Shown here in pieces: positions 36,663 through 46,200 of a stretch of 64,000 nucleotides of DNA. This stretch comes from Mucilaginibacter dorajii. GTDB taxonomy: Bacteria > Bacteroidota > Bacteroidia > Sphingobacteriales > Sphingobacteriaceae. The position numbers were made by a program, and so were the translations under genes. The stretch's first letter is position 1. Each line of letters opens with the position of its first letter. The DNA lies in the NCBI RefSeq assembly GCF_024808255.1, contig NZ_JANTYS010000019.1:62001-126000 (forward strand), given 5' to 3'. The notes below the pieces were generated by a model that was not told the DNA's origin, made no database searches, and saw only the letters and a program-made list of their open reading frames with translations.

Positions 36663-38483
36663 TTATTTTGTTCCAAAATCATAAAACTTCCACTGTGTGG
36701 TAAAATCGCGGGTAAGGGCTTGGTTGGTGAGAGTTGCGCGCACCATTTCTATCGGCATGGCGTTTTCCTTCATTATAGCATCATGAAATTGTTTATAGGT
36801 CATTTTACCGCCATCAACTAATTCACGTTTCAGGCTCATCAACTGCAAACCACCGGTTAAATATGCAACCTGGTACAGCGGACTGTAATCGCCCTTAAAC
36901 GACCGGCGCACTTCGCCCTCGGCATTGGCGCGCTCGTGGCCCACACGGTCGACCAGGAAATCGATACATTGCTGCGGTGTCCAGTTGCCTAAGTGATAGT
37001 TGAGCGAGAAAATGATACGGGCGCAGCGGTGCATGCGCCAAAACATCATCCCTATGCGTTCCTCTGGCGTTTTGGCAAAGCCTTGATCGTACAGTAACAA
37101 CTCCCAGTATAACGACCATCCTTCAATCCAAAACGGCGTACTGAACATATCACGGTAAGGCTTGTACCTACTGTTCATAAAGTATTGCAGGTTATGGCCG
37201 GGCAATAGTTCATGCTGCACTGTACCGCGCGAAAAATAAGGATTATTACCTCGCATGCTCATGAGCTTATCGGCCTCGTTCATGGTGTTGGTGGGGTAAC
37301 TGATAATGATCTCCGATCCGCCTAAAAAGAAGGGGTTAACCAGCTGGCGTTCGGGCGTCATCATGGTCATACCCCAGGTTTCTTCGGCAAGCGGCGGTAT
37401 GGTGATCAGGTCGCGCGCCTTGATGAACGATAGGGCGTCGTTGTATAATTTGAGGATGGCCTCTGGCTGATGACCGGCGGGCACATAGCTGTTCTTTACT
37501 TTTTCAAGCGCCTTGTGCCAATCGTTACCAAAACCCATTTCATTGCTGGCTTTCAGCATTTCCTTATCGCAAAAAGCAAATTCTTTATTGGCTAACGCGA
37601 TGAGTTCCTGTGGCGAGTAAGGAATCATTTCGGCTTTAAGCTGGCGCACTAATTCGTCGTTACCAATGGGCACACCTTTAATGCCACTGCTATCGGGCTT
37701 TTGTGTGGTGCTTATTTTGCCCTTGCTCATCAGCTGATCGGCATACATATTCAATGCAGAATCGAGGTTTTTGTAGGGCTTAGGCATCCACCAGGTAAAA
37801 TTAGGATCGTAGCCCATGTAAAAATCATAGAAGCTTTTAAGGCGGCGGCTTAAGCCCCGCGCCGCGGCTTTGCCTTTGCGGGCCAATGGCATATCTAATG
37901 ATTTAACGGCGGCAAAAGCCGTTTGGGCGGATTTAACTTCTTTTAAAATATTGTTAAGCTGTAGTGCCGCTTCCTGCCCATCAACATAAATACCACGACG
38001 GCGCTTTTTTTCCAGCTGGTAAATTTCATCAGCAAAGGGAATGTAGCCGGCTATTTTGCTGTATTCGCTGGCATCAAGGTTGATGGCACCCAGGTCATAA
38101 ACTATCTGTTTTTTTAGCAGCGTATAATCTACCTTACCGTAGATGCTCATGCCGTCAAAATCGGTTTGTTTGAGCTTTTCCAGGTAATCGTTGGCTATTT
38201 CGGTGAGGCGCTTGCTTTCTTCTGGCGATACCTGTACCGATTGATCGGTATAACCGTCAATGGCGGTATAGGGCGAATAAAAATCGCGGATGGCGTTCAC
38301 GTCCCGCCCGTACTGGATCACCAGGCCCGACACCTCGCTGGCCTGCTCATACAGGGCCGACTTTTGTTGCGCAGTTTGGGCCGAGATTTGATATGGGATC
38401 AATAATGCCAGCCCTGCGGCGATGGTGAAAACCAGGGGCTTTAGAAAGCTTTTTAAATGGCGATGTGGTATTTTTAGATACAT
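36663..38483 (-). CDS. Secreted DUF885 family protein (putative metallopeptidase-like)
   Basis: About 606 residues. The ATG at 38483 is preferred over an in-frame TTG 21 bases upstream. An N-terminal hydrophobic segment (LVFTIAAGLALLIPY, ending ISAQ) serves as a signal peptide. The DUF885 signature TVQHELLPGHNLQYF carries the histidines and glutamate that resemble a zinc-peptidase helix. The family is largely uncharacterised; some members are carboxypeptidase-like. It stands alone between HtrA and the CPBP gene. Function as a peptidase is inference. Confidence 0.85.
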   Translation of the reverse strand: MYLKIPHRHLKSFLKPLVFTIAAGLALLIPYQISAQTAQQKSALYEQASEVSGLVIQYGRDVNAIRDFYSPYTAIDGYTDQSVQVSPEESKRLTEIANDYLEKLKQTDFDGMSIYGKVDYTLLKKQIVYDLGAINLDASEYSKIAGYIPFADEIYQLEKKRRRGIYVDGQEAALQLNNILKEVKSAQTAFAAVKSLDMPLARKGKAAARGLSRRLKSFYDFYMGYDPNFTWWMPKPYKNLDSALNMYADQLMSKGKISTTQKPDSSGIKGVPIGNDELVRQLKAEMIPYSPQELIALANKEFAFCDKEMLKASNEMGFGNDWHKALEKVKNSYVPAGHQPEAILKLYNDALSFIKARDLITIPPLAEETWGMTMMTPERQLVNPFFLGGSEIIISYPTNTMNEADKLMSMRGNNPYFSRGTVQHELLPGHNLQYFMNSRYKPYRDMFSTPFWIEGWSLYWELLLYDQGFAKTPEERIGMMFWRMHRCARIIFSLNYHLGNWTPQQCIDFLVDRVGHERANAEGEVRRSFKGDYSPLYQVAYLTGGLQLMSLKRELVDGGKMTYKQFHDAIMKENAMPIEMVRATLTNQALTRDFTTQWKFYDFGTK

Positions 38484-38905
38484 GCGATATGGGTTGAAAT
38501 ACAATTAAAAACACGGCATATTACCGCATCTCAATATAAGTATTATCCATCTGCAAGCCTAAACCCGCGATTAGCCAATTATGGGCGAATTTTATCTTAA
38601 AGCGGGCGAAAATACCAGGTATTAGGCCGAGTTTTTTCAGCGGGTGTTCCATCGGAACGTGTGGAACGCCTGGAACACCCCGAACGCCTTCATCGCTGAT
38701 AACCAGGACATTAAGATTATTTAAAAACCAACACGATGGAACACTTTAATATCTGCGTATCAGGCATTTAGCGTAAAACCGGCATAATTTAGCTCAAATT
38801 CGCGCAATTACTGACAAAATAGTGTCACCACCGTTAATCAGGCCCTGTCACCAATATTAAGCTAAGTCATAACCATTATATTAATATTGTTTATAATATT
38901 TGTGT
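38484..38905. promoter_or_regulatory. Divergent intergenic region with GGAAC repeats
   Basis: A perfect 10-bp inverted repeat GGGTGTTCCA (38642-38651) / TGGAACACCC (38671-38680) encloses two further GGAAC words; one more TGGAACAC follows near 38742. This may be an operator cluster between DUF885 and CPBP genes. Nothing else is apparent in the 422 bases. Confidence 0.3.
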
Positions 38906-39765
38906 ATGAATCAACCCGAACCTGAAAGCCTGCTCATCAATGAATCTTTTGACCGCGAAATTCTAAAGCCCGCCTATCCTGATGGCAAATCCATAATCAG
39001 GTTGTTTTTTGTGCTGCTTTTTTATTCTATCCTCGGATCAATAGTATTACTTGTTTTACTGTCTATAGCGAAGGGATTAGAGTGGAGGCCGCCATTGCTA
39101 AAACCCTTTGTTAATTTGTTGGGATACATTTTTAGTTTGTTATTCACCATAAGATATGCCATTAAAAAAGCAAAAAACAGGAGGGCAACTCTTTCAGCCT
39201 TAGTTTTAATAAAATCTCTGGTTGGCTTTTCCCGGTAATCATCATCACCACATTGGGATTAGTAGTTGGGATAGAACGCATTTCAGACATATTACCTATG
39301 CCGCCTTCGGTACAAAAGTTTTTTGAAGACATTTTTACTAAGGATGTTTTTTCCATTATCAGTGTGGTTATTGCCGCTCCCATTATGGAAGAGCTCCTTT
39401 GTCGTGGAATTGTTTTAGGTGGCCTGTTAAAAAACTATCCTCCGTATAAAGCCATCCTGATCTCGGCCCTTTTCTTCGCGCTCATCCACCTTAATCCATG
39501 GCAGGCATTACCCGCCTTTTTTTCAGGCTTGTTTTTGGGCTGGATATTTTATAAAACAAAATCGGTGATACCGGGAATGATCATTCATGCTACCAATAAT
39601 GGCCTCGTGATGCTATTTGTGTTTTTACCAAAAAACAAGCAGGATCTTTTAAACCTGTTGGGAATGCCCTATTACATTGTGCTATGCGTTTTGGCCGCAA
39701 TTGTATTTGTGGGTGGATGCTTTATAATTGATAGAAAGACCGCTCCTGTCAGGGTAAATCAATAG
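38906..39765 (+). pseudogene. CPBP intramembrane metalloprotease, split by a -1 frameshift
   Basis: The N-terminal part (38906-39238) carries two membrane segments and ends after a frame change. The C-terminal part, in the -1 frame, is open from at least 39178 to 39765. It contains the CPBP (Abi/CAAX-type) motifs EELLCRG, FFALIHLNP and HATNN. Joined at 39177/39178 the protein reads ...AIKKAKN then QEGNSFSLSFNKISGWLFP. This is a continuous CPBP protein of about 286 residues. The junction is the heptamer A AAA AAC in the 0 frame, a classical -1 slippery site. Either programmed frameshifting or a one-base deletion (or sequencing error) explains it. Confidence 0.75.
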
Positions 39766-39837
39766 AAACGAGGTCGGCATAGCGTTTGCCTTTCTAATTG
39801 ACCACAAGGCAGAACCTTGCGGTAGCGACTAATCAAC

Positions 39838-41040
39838 CTATTCCCCATCAACAAAAACCTTTTTAACAGCATCCAAATATCCATACCCAAACACGTTATC
39901 CGGTTCCAGGTAACTGGTTTCTGTCCACTCGTTCCAGCTGTTAATGGTGATAAGAGGGGCTTGTTTGGGGTGGGCATCGGCAAAGCCTTTGGCCATGCGT
40001 AACGCTTTTTCAAAGTTGGCAGGCGTATTGTTTTTCACCACGGCGCTTTGCCCGGTGCGGGGGCTGTTATCCCAGCCTACGCTGATGTGCGGGTAATAGG
40101 TAAGCTCAAAAGTAGTATCTATCCTGGCCCATTCTTTTTTAACACCATCAAGGATATGCATATAATCGTCATCAACATTTACAAAATGGGCAAACTGGTA
40201 ATGGGTTGCGCTGGTAAAGCCCAGCTTTTTCACAAAAGCATTTTCGGGATTTTTTGTCTTGCCGCCGTCAAAACCGCTGTAATTTACGTTGATAGACCAC
40301 ATGGTTAATTGCAATTCCAACCCGGGAAAACCTGCCTTCTTCGTTTCGTTTTTAAACCAGGTGAGCGCGTCGGCAGCCTGTTCCACACCGCCAAGCCCGG
40401 TAATAAGCTGCGGCAGATCGTAGATCATAAATACCGGTTTGCCATCAATTTTATAGTATTGGGGAAGCTTAAAGTATTTTTCGATGTTGCGTTTACAGAT
40501 CTTTTCAAACTCGGCCCGGCTTACCTTGCCTGTCCAGATCACATTATCTTCGTGGTATTTGTTCAGGCGGGTATCCCAGGTATTTACCACGTCGTGGTTG
40601 GCCCACATCAGGTAAAACTTCATCTGGTTAACATTATCAGCCTTTAAAAATCCGCTATCTAAAGTGGTTTCCATAAACGGGCGGCCATCGTACCAGTACC
40701 AGTCAAAAATAAACACGTTTACGCCGTGTTTAGTGGCCTGGTTTATCTCCATCGACATTACGGATGGATCGGCCTCATTAACCGTTCCCCAGGCGGGTTG
40801 CCTGTTCCAGTAATGACCCGGAAACCTTTGTTGCATATTAGTAACCGTTTCCCACTCGCCAATACCCTGCGGCCAAAACGGCCGAAGGCGTGGATCGCCG
40901 GTGGCATAAGCGGGGTACAAAAAAGCGGCCACATCATAATGCTGTTTGGGCTGCGTTTTTTTTACCTGGCCTATAACAACGTTTGTACAAAATATGGCAA
41001 CAATAGCCAGCGCTAATTTTAACTTGTTTTTAGGTATCAT
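39838..41040 (-). CDS. GH99-like / WbsX-type secreted protein
   Basis: A 400-residue protein with a signal peptide (ending VVIGQ). The catalytic-domain-like core resembles GH99-like WbsX proteins: AFLYPAYATGDPRL at the start, GVNVFIFDWYWYDGRPF, and NSWNEWTETSYLEPD near the end (the WNEW loop is highly conserved). Real GH99 enzymes cleave mannosides, but this subgroup is poorly characterised. It is on the same strand as, but 700 bases downstream of, the Tat-exported protein at 41747. Substrate unknown. Confidence 0.85.
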   Translation of the reverse strand: MIPKNKLKLALAIVAIFCTNVVIGQVKKTQPKQHYDVAAFLYPAYATGDPRLRPFWPQGIGEWETVTNMQQRFPGHYWNRQPAWGTVNEADPSVMSMEINQATKHGVNVFIFDWYWYDGRPFMETTLDSGFLKADNVNQMKFYLMWANHDVVNTWDTRLNKYHEDNVIWTGKVSRAEFEKICKRNIEKYFKLPQYYKIDGKPVFMIYDLPQLITGLGGVEQAADALTWFKNETKKAGFPGLELQLTMWSINVNYSGFDGGKTKNPENAFVKKLGFTSATHYQFAHFVNVDDDYMHILDGVKKEWARIDTTFELTYYPHISVGWDNSPRTGQSAVVKNNTPANFEKALRMAKGFADAHPKQAPLITINSWNEWTETSYLEPDNVFGYGYLDAVKKVFVDGE

Positions 41041-41396
41041 GGCGGGAGCGGTTTAACTTTCAAACCTACTTTATTTACGCAATCAACTGTCCTATACCAT
41101 CATGTAAAAAATGGCGCTAATTGCACGTTATTCAACTACCTTTTGGATTAATAAACTAAGCCGTTAATATAATCAGAGCATTCCCTTTGGGCCGCGCTAT
41201 CCGCTCATACGCCACGGGCCTTATGCGCGGGGCCGGTATCCGCTACTATCGCTAATGCGGTTAATTTAGGATAACAAGCGACATTTATTTTATTACCTTT
41301 TGATTATCTCGCTTTTCGTTAATATTTACAGGCCGAATTATAACAAAAGCTTAACTTTAAAGCGCCGAACACGTTTTTTTTGATTGCAAAAACAGA
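41041..41396. other. Intergenic region with repeat-like GC block
   Basis: The 356 bases between divergent genes contain a GC-rich block (about 41185-41265) with GCGCTATCCGCTCATACGCC and GTATCCGCTACTATCGC, which resembles decayed intergenic repeats. The rest is AT-rich. No gene or clear promoter is seen. Confidence 0.35.
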
Positions 41397-41723
41397 ATGA
41401 AAAGAATACAAAATGCTTTTTGGATAACCTTAGGAATAGCAATAATAGGATGCCTTGTTTATAAGATAGCTAAAAACTCATTTACAGAACATTTTCTCGG
41501 CGATACCCCTCAACATATTAAGGCAATAATCATTGATGAAAAAAACTTTATGGGCAATCAACCGGTCAACCCAAAGTTCTCTTACTCATATCAATTCGTA
41601 ATTAAGGGTCAAAAATATATCGGAAATGCTCATGATACTACACTGAAAATTGGAGATAGTGTTGAAGTTGAGTACAATAAAGACCATCCGGGCATAAATA
41701 AGCCGCTGCATCCAAAAGAATAG
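41397..41723 (+). CDS. Small membrane-anchored DUF3592-like protein
   Basis: A 108-residue protein with one N-terminal membrane helix (FWITLGIAIIGCLVY). The soluble remainder is predicted beta: KFSYSYQFVIKGQKYIGNAHD, then IGDSVEVEYNKDHPGINK. This pattern resembles the DUF3592 fold, which typically has such a G-D-x-V-x-V-x-Y-[DN]-P segment. The ATG start is clear. Function unknown. Confidence 0.6.
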   Translation: MKRIQNAFWITLGIAIIGCLVYKIAKNSFTEHFLGDTPQHIKAIIIDEKNFMGNQPVNPKFSYSYQFVIKGQKYIGNAHDTTLKIGDSVEVEYNKDHPGINKPLHPKE

Positions 41724-41746
41724 TCCAACCGAAAGGGGCAATCCCC

Positions 41747-43183
41747 CTACTTAATCAACCCCGGATAATATTTAGCAATCATATCCCTTTCATCGTTCCC
41801 CAATTGGCTCAATAAAATGGGCGCATCCTGCGGGCGTAAGCCTTTTTGATTAATGCGGTTCATGAGGCTCCAGTCTTTCACCGGTTTTTGTGGCGATGGA
41901 TCGGCAGGTTCCTGAGCCGGGAGGTCATACCGGGTAAAATCAACTACCATTTCGGGCGTGTTACGGTGCCAGTTCCTGAGCGTAGCCAGGCGAAACTCCT
42001 TGTTCATATACCATTTGATCTCTTCATTACCCCATGAATTGCCAATGCCCAGGCCCTTTTCTTCAAAGCGGTAATTCCATTGACTGTTATCACGGTAATG
42101 CCCGCGCCAAATCTCGCCGTACTCGCCAAAGGTTACAAATTTTACATCGGGCCAGCGTTGTACGGTAGCGCCTATCCATTTATCCAATGCGCGGTAGGCC
42201 AGGGTATCGTCCCAGTTCTTGCGTTCGGCTATCTTTACTAATGCCGCTTCCCATATATTGGGGATCCAGCCAAAACCATTCAACTCAAAACCTTTATCAA
42301 AATGGATAGATTGGGTGTGCATTACGGAGTGGTGACCAATATCCAGTCCCCAATCGCCATAAGTTTCTATCGGCCCCACGCCGCGACGGCTTGCTGCACC
42401 ATTAAATGGGGTAGTACCCCATACGTTACCGCTTTGCAGGGCGCATAAAAAATCCACACTCCAGCCATCCAGGTTTACGCAATCAATAAAATCGCTTTTG
42501 CCTTGCGCGGGTTTGCAAAAATGTTGTTTGGATGGATAAAAAGGGTAGGAGGGCGAGCCATCCGCCCCGCCGCCATCGGTTTCATGCTGGCTCCAGATCA
42601 CGGCATGCGCCACATGGATATCTTCCTTTTCGGCCAGGTAAGCCAGGTTATCGGCAGATAAAAAGCCCCCCATAATACCTTTGGGGCGATAACCATTGCC
42701 AACCATGGCGGTAATACGCTGCAGGGCTTCGGTCATTTCCTGGTTTATCCTTTTCCTGGGCAGGTACATGGCCGGGAAATAACCGGGGAAATAAGAAACC
42801 TCATCGCCATATTTAAGCTGGCAATCGGCTACATACTTGCGGATATCCACATAATTCTGGCGTTTATCTTCCAGTGCATTCAGCGTAAAACCCCAGGTTA
42901 GCCGGCCACCGGGCGCGTTTTTGGCAAAGGTTTCCCTTAAGCGCTGCGCTACCTCCAAGGTATGTGCAAAAGCTTCGTCGCGGTTAATCAGCTTCACATC
43001 CCGCGATACCTCCCATGGCGAAGTACGGATCATAATACAAAAAGTAACAAACCGGTTGCCCATTAAAGGGGTTAGTTGATTGCCGCCAAAAATATTCAGC
43101 GCATCGGCCTTGCCGGTTAGGGGATTAGCCAGTACCGCGGCACCGCCCAATAAAGCGTTTTTACAAAAAGCCCGTCGTTTCAT
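41747..43183 (-). CDS. Tat-exported protein, DUF3863/DUF3864-like
   Basis: About 478 residues. The ATG at 43183 gives a twin-arginine signal (MKRRAFCKNALLGG, hydrophobic core, then cleavage region); a longer TTG start is unlikely. The mature protein contains FVTFCIMIRTSPWEVSRDV, a YFPGYFPAMYLPR segment, and DWGLDIGHHSVMHTQS, suggesting a polysaccharide-deacetylase-like barrel. I associate it with Bacteroidota proteins annotated DUF3863/DUF3864 but with limited certainty. A Tat signal implies folding before export, often with a bound metal or cofactor. Enzymatic activity unknown. Confidence 0.6.
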   Translation of the reverse strand: MKRRAFCKNALLGGAAVLANPLTGKADALNIFGGNQLTPLMGNRFVTFCIMIRTSPWEVSRDVKLINRDEAFAHTLEVAQRLRETFAKNAPGGRLTWGFTLNALEDKRQNYVDIRKYVADCQLKYGDEVSYFPGYFPAMYLPRKRINQEMTEALQRITAMVGNGYRPKGIMGGFLSADNLAYLAEKEDIHVAHAVIWSQHETDGGGADGSPSYPFYPSKQHFCKPAQGKSDFIDCVNLDGWSVDFLCALQSGNVWGTTPFNGAASRRGVGPIETYGDWGLDIGHHSVMHTQSIHFDKGFELNGFGWIPNIWEAALVKIAERKNWDDTLAYRALDKWIGATVQRWPDVKFVTFGEYGEIWRGHYRDNSQWNYRFEEKGLGIGNSWGNEEIKWYMNKEFRLATLRNWHRNTPEMVVDFTRYDLPAQEPADPSPQKPVKDWSLMNRINQKGLRPQDAPILLSQLGNDERDMIAKYYPGLIK

Positions 43184-43254
43184 TTTTTGAAATTGTTGAT
43201 TCAAATGTAAACATCGGCCCGGTTACTCCCGCAAGGCTGTTTACATCATATTTG

Positions 43255-46200
43255 TTACCGTATAACAGTTACATGCCCCGATAGTGCAGGCTGGTTTTTA
43301 TCCAGCTGTATAATGTAATAATAAACCGCTTCAGGAACCCTGGTACCGTTGTAAGTACCGTCCCAGGGTTTTGCGTACCCCGCCGAATGGTAAAGTTGCT
43401 GACCATAGCGGTTATATATACTTACCGTGTTATTTGGATAGTAGGCTAATGACGCAATAGCCCACACATCATTGGTGCCATCGCCATTTGGCGTAAATGC
43501 GTTGGGAATATTAACCGATGGAGGTAAAGGGTTTATGGTTAATACACCATCAACATAACTGATAATATAATTTGGTGATGCAGCTCCACTTGCCATTATT
43601 GGATACAGCCCCGCTGCCGACAATGTATTTGCCGTAGTACTTACTATGGGTTTAATTACTAACTGCGCCACGCTCTCGTTGTTTACAAAGCCTGCATATG
43701 TTACCGTTAAGGTTGGGTTGGCAGTCCCCGCAACCTTGGTTTTATTGTTGGCGATGATGGTTAAAGGAGTGGCTATTACTGTACTGGCAGGCATAGCTTC
43801 ATTGGCGTTTGCCGTGCCACTGGTTAATGAAATATTACCGCTATAAGTGCCAACCGGCGTTGTGGCAGCCAACCTGATGTAAACCGTAGTGGCGGCAACA
43901 TCGCCGGCCTGCCCTATAATAACGCTTGTGCCGAAGGTAGAATTGTTGGTGCCTACTTCAAAACCAGGTGGCGGCGTTATCAAAATACCGCCAGATAAGC
44001 CGGTACCCGAAACGTTAAAACTTGTAGATACAGACGGTGTGCCATAAATGGTATTCAGGGCGTTCAATGTACCAGATACGATAATACCTGTTGGCGGGGT
44101 TACCGTGATGCTGCCTGTTTTGTAAGTGATCAAATAATTGCCCGGATCAAATGTTCCGCCGCCGGCCAACGATGGGGTTATGGTACCCGGGTAAAACCCT
44201 AAAGCATCGTTAACGCCCGAGCCAGTGCCGTAAGCTACCGCAACACTGCCAATATTTTCCTGGTTTTGTAACCCGTTTGATGTAAACGCTACAGATGCGG
44301 TAAGCCCGGTAAGCGCTGTACCATAGGGCTTACTTACATCTGTAGCGGTAATGGTTAACGGCGCTGGGGTAATACTCAAAGCGCCCGGAATATAGGTTAT
44401 GGTATAGTTACCGGGCAAAAAGCCATTTGCCCCTGTGGGTACTGTAGGCATAATGGTTTCATATATACCTACATGATCTGTTGCCTGGGTGCCGCCATCA
44501 AAAAACAGGTTAACTGTGGTAATGGTATTGCCATTTTTTAAACCATTGCCCAAAACGGTGAATGCCGCAGATGTTATGTTGCTATTTAATACCATTCCGT
44601 AAACTTTACTGGCATTATTAGCCAGAATGGTTAATGGCGCAGGGGTTACCATACTGTTGGGCATTTGCACGTTTGTGGCAGGCGCGCCAGCACTGCTTAG
44701 TACAATATTACCGGCATAACCGCCTGCATTGGTGGTTGATTTTAGCCGGATATAAACCGGTGCCGCGTTCAGGCTACCCGCCGCGCCTACCGTAACAGTA
44801 CTGGTAAACGTTATATTATCGGTACTTAATTCAAACCCGGCGGGTGGGGTAACTAAAATACCTGCCGATAAATTGGTACCCGAAACCGTAAAGCTGGTTG
44901 ATGCCGATGGCGTACCATAAGTGGTGTTAAGTGCTTGCAGGGGCACGGTAGCTGTAATGTTTGCGGTAGGGTTAACCGTTATGGTAAAAGTTACAGGCGT
45001 TGAGCAAATGTTACTTCCATTTGAAATAAAATTACCAAGTGATGTTGGGTAATTCCCTATCCCGGCCTGTATAGTAGTTGAAACGGTATTGGTAGCCGTG
45101 CTGATAACCGTAACATCGCTTGACACTTGATTAACTACATAAACAAACTTACCATCCGGGGTTACACTTATTCCAAAGGGGTTTAACCCCACGCCAACGG
45201 TGGCTATTACGGCATTGCTTGCCGCGTCAATTACCGCAACGGAATTGGCCCCGGCAACGGCAACATAAACCCGGCTACCATCGGGGCTTACGGTAACTCC
45301 CTCCGGGTTAGCCCCAACGGGTATTGTAGCGATAACCGCGTTTGTAACTGTGTTTATTACCGATACGCTGTTTGAGTTGATATTTGTTACATACACCCGG
45401 CTACCATCCGGACTAATGGCTATATTCCATGGGCGCAATCCAACCTTAATGGTGGTGATGGGCGCCCCCGTTGTGGCATTAAATACAGAAACATAGCCAG
45501 TTTGCTGACTGGTAACATATAAACGGCTTCCATCCGGGCTGATGGCCAACCCTTCTGCTCCCCATGCGGTGGACATATTAATGGTATTGATGAGCGTATT
45601 TGTAGCTGTATTATATACCCCAATCCTATCCCCCAAAGTTTGGGCAGAATATAGCTTGCTGCCATCGGGGCTTAAAACTAAACCCTGCCCCCCAATGTAA
45701 AAGCTTGTTATTACCGTGTTAGTTGCTGTATTTATTACCAAAGCATCCTGGTCTGCCTCGCTAACGTAAAGCCGGCTCCCATCCGCGCTTATCGCAACGT
45801 AAAAAGGATCGCTGCGTAAGGTTGTTGGTATAGTGCTTATAATTTTATTAGTTACCGTATTAACAACAGAAACACTACTGGCCCAATAATTAGTGATATA
45901 GGCAAGCGGTGGCTGCAATGGCGTAACCGTAATAGTGGCCGTAATAGGACTACCAGTGGTATTTATGGCCTTAAATGCGGCGATATCACCTGTTCCCGTT
46001 GCCGCAAGTCCAATGCCAGGCGTGTTGTTTACCCAGCTAAAGGTGCTGCCGTTACCCGTAAATTTTATTGCTTTGGTTATTTCGCCATTGGCTAATGATT
46101 GGCTGGCCACCGTATTCACCATAAGCGCGTTGTTTACAACACCGGTTACTGCTATATTTCGGTCTGGCACCCCTGCGGTGCTAATTATAACATTGCCTGC

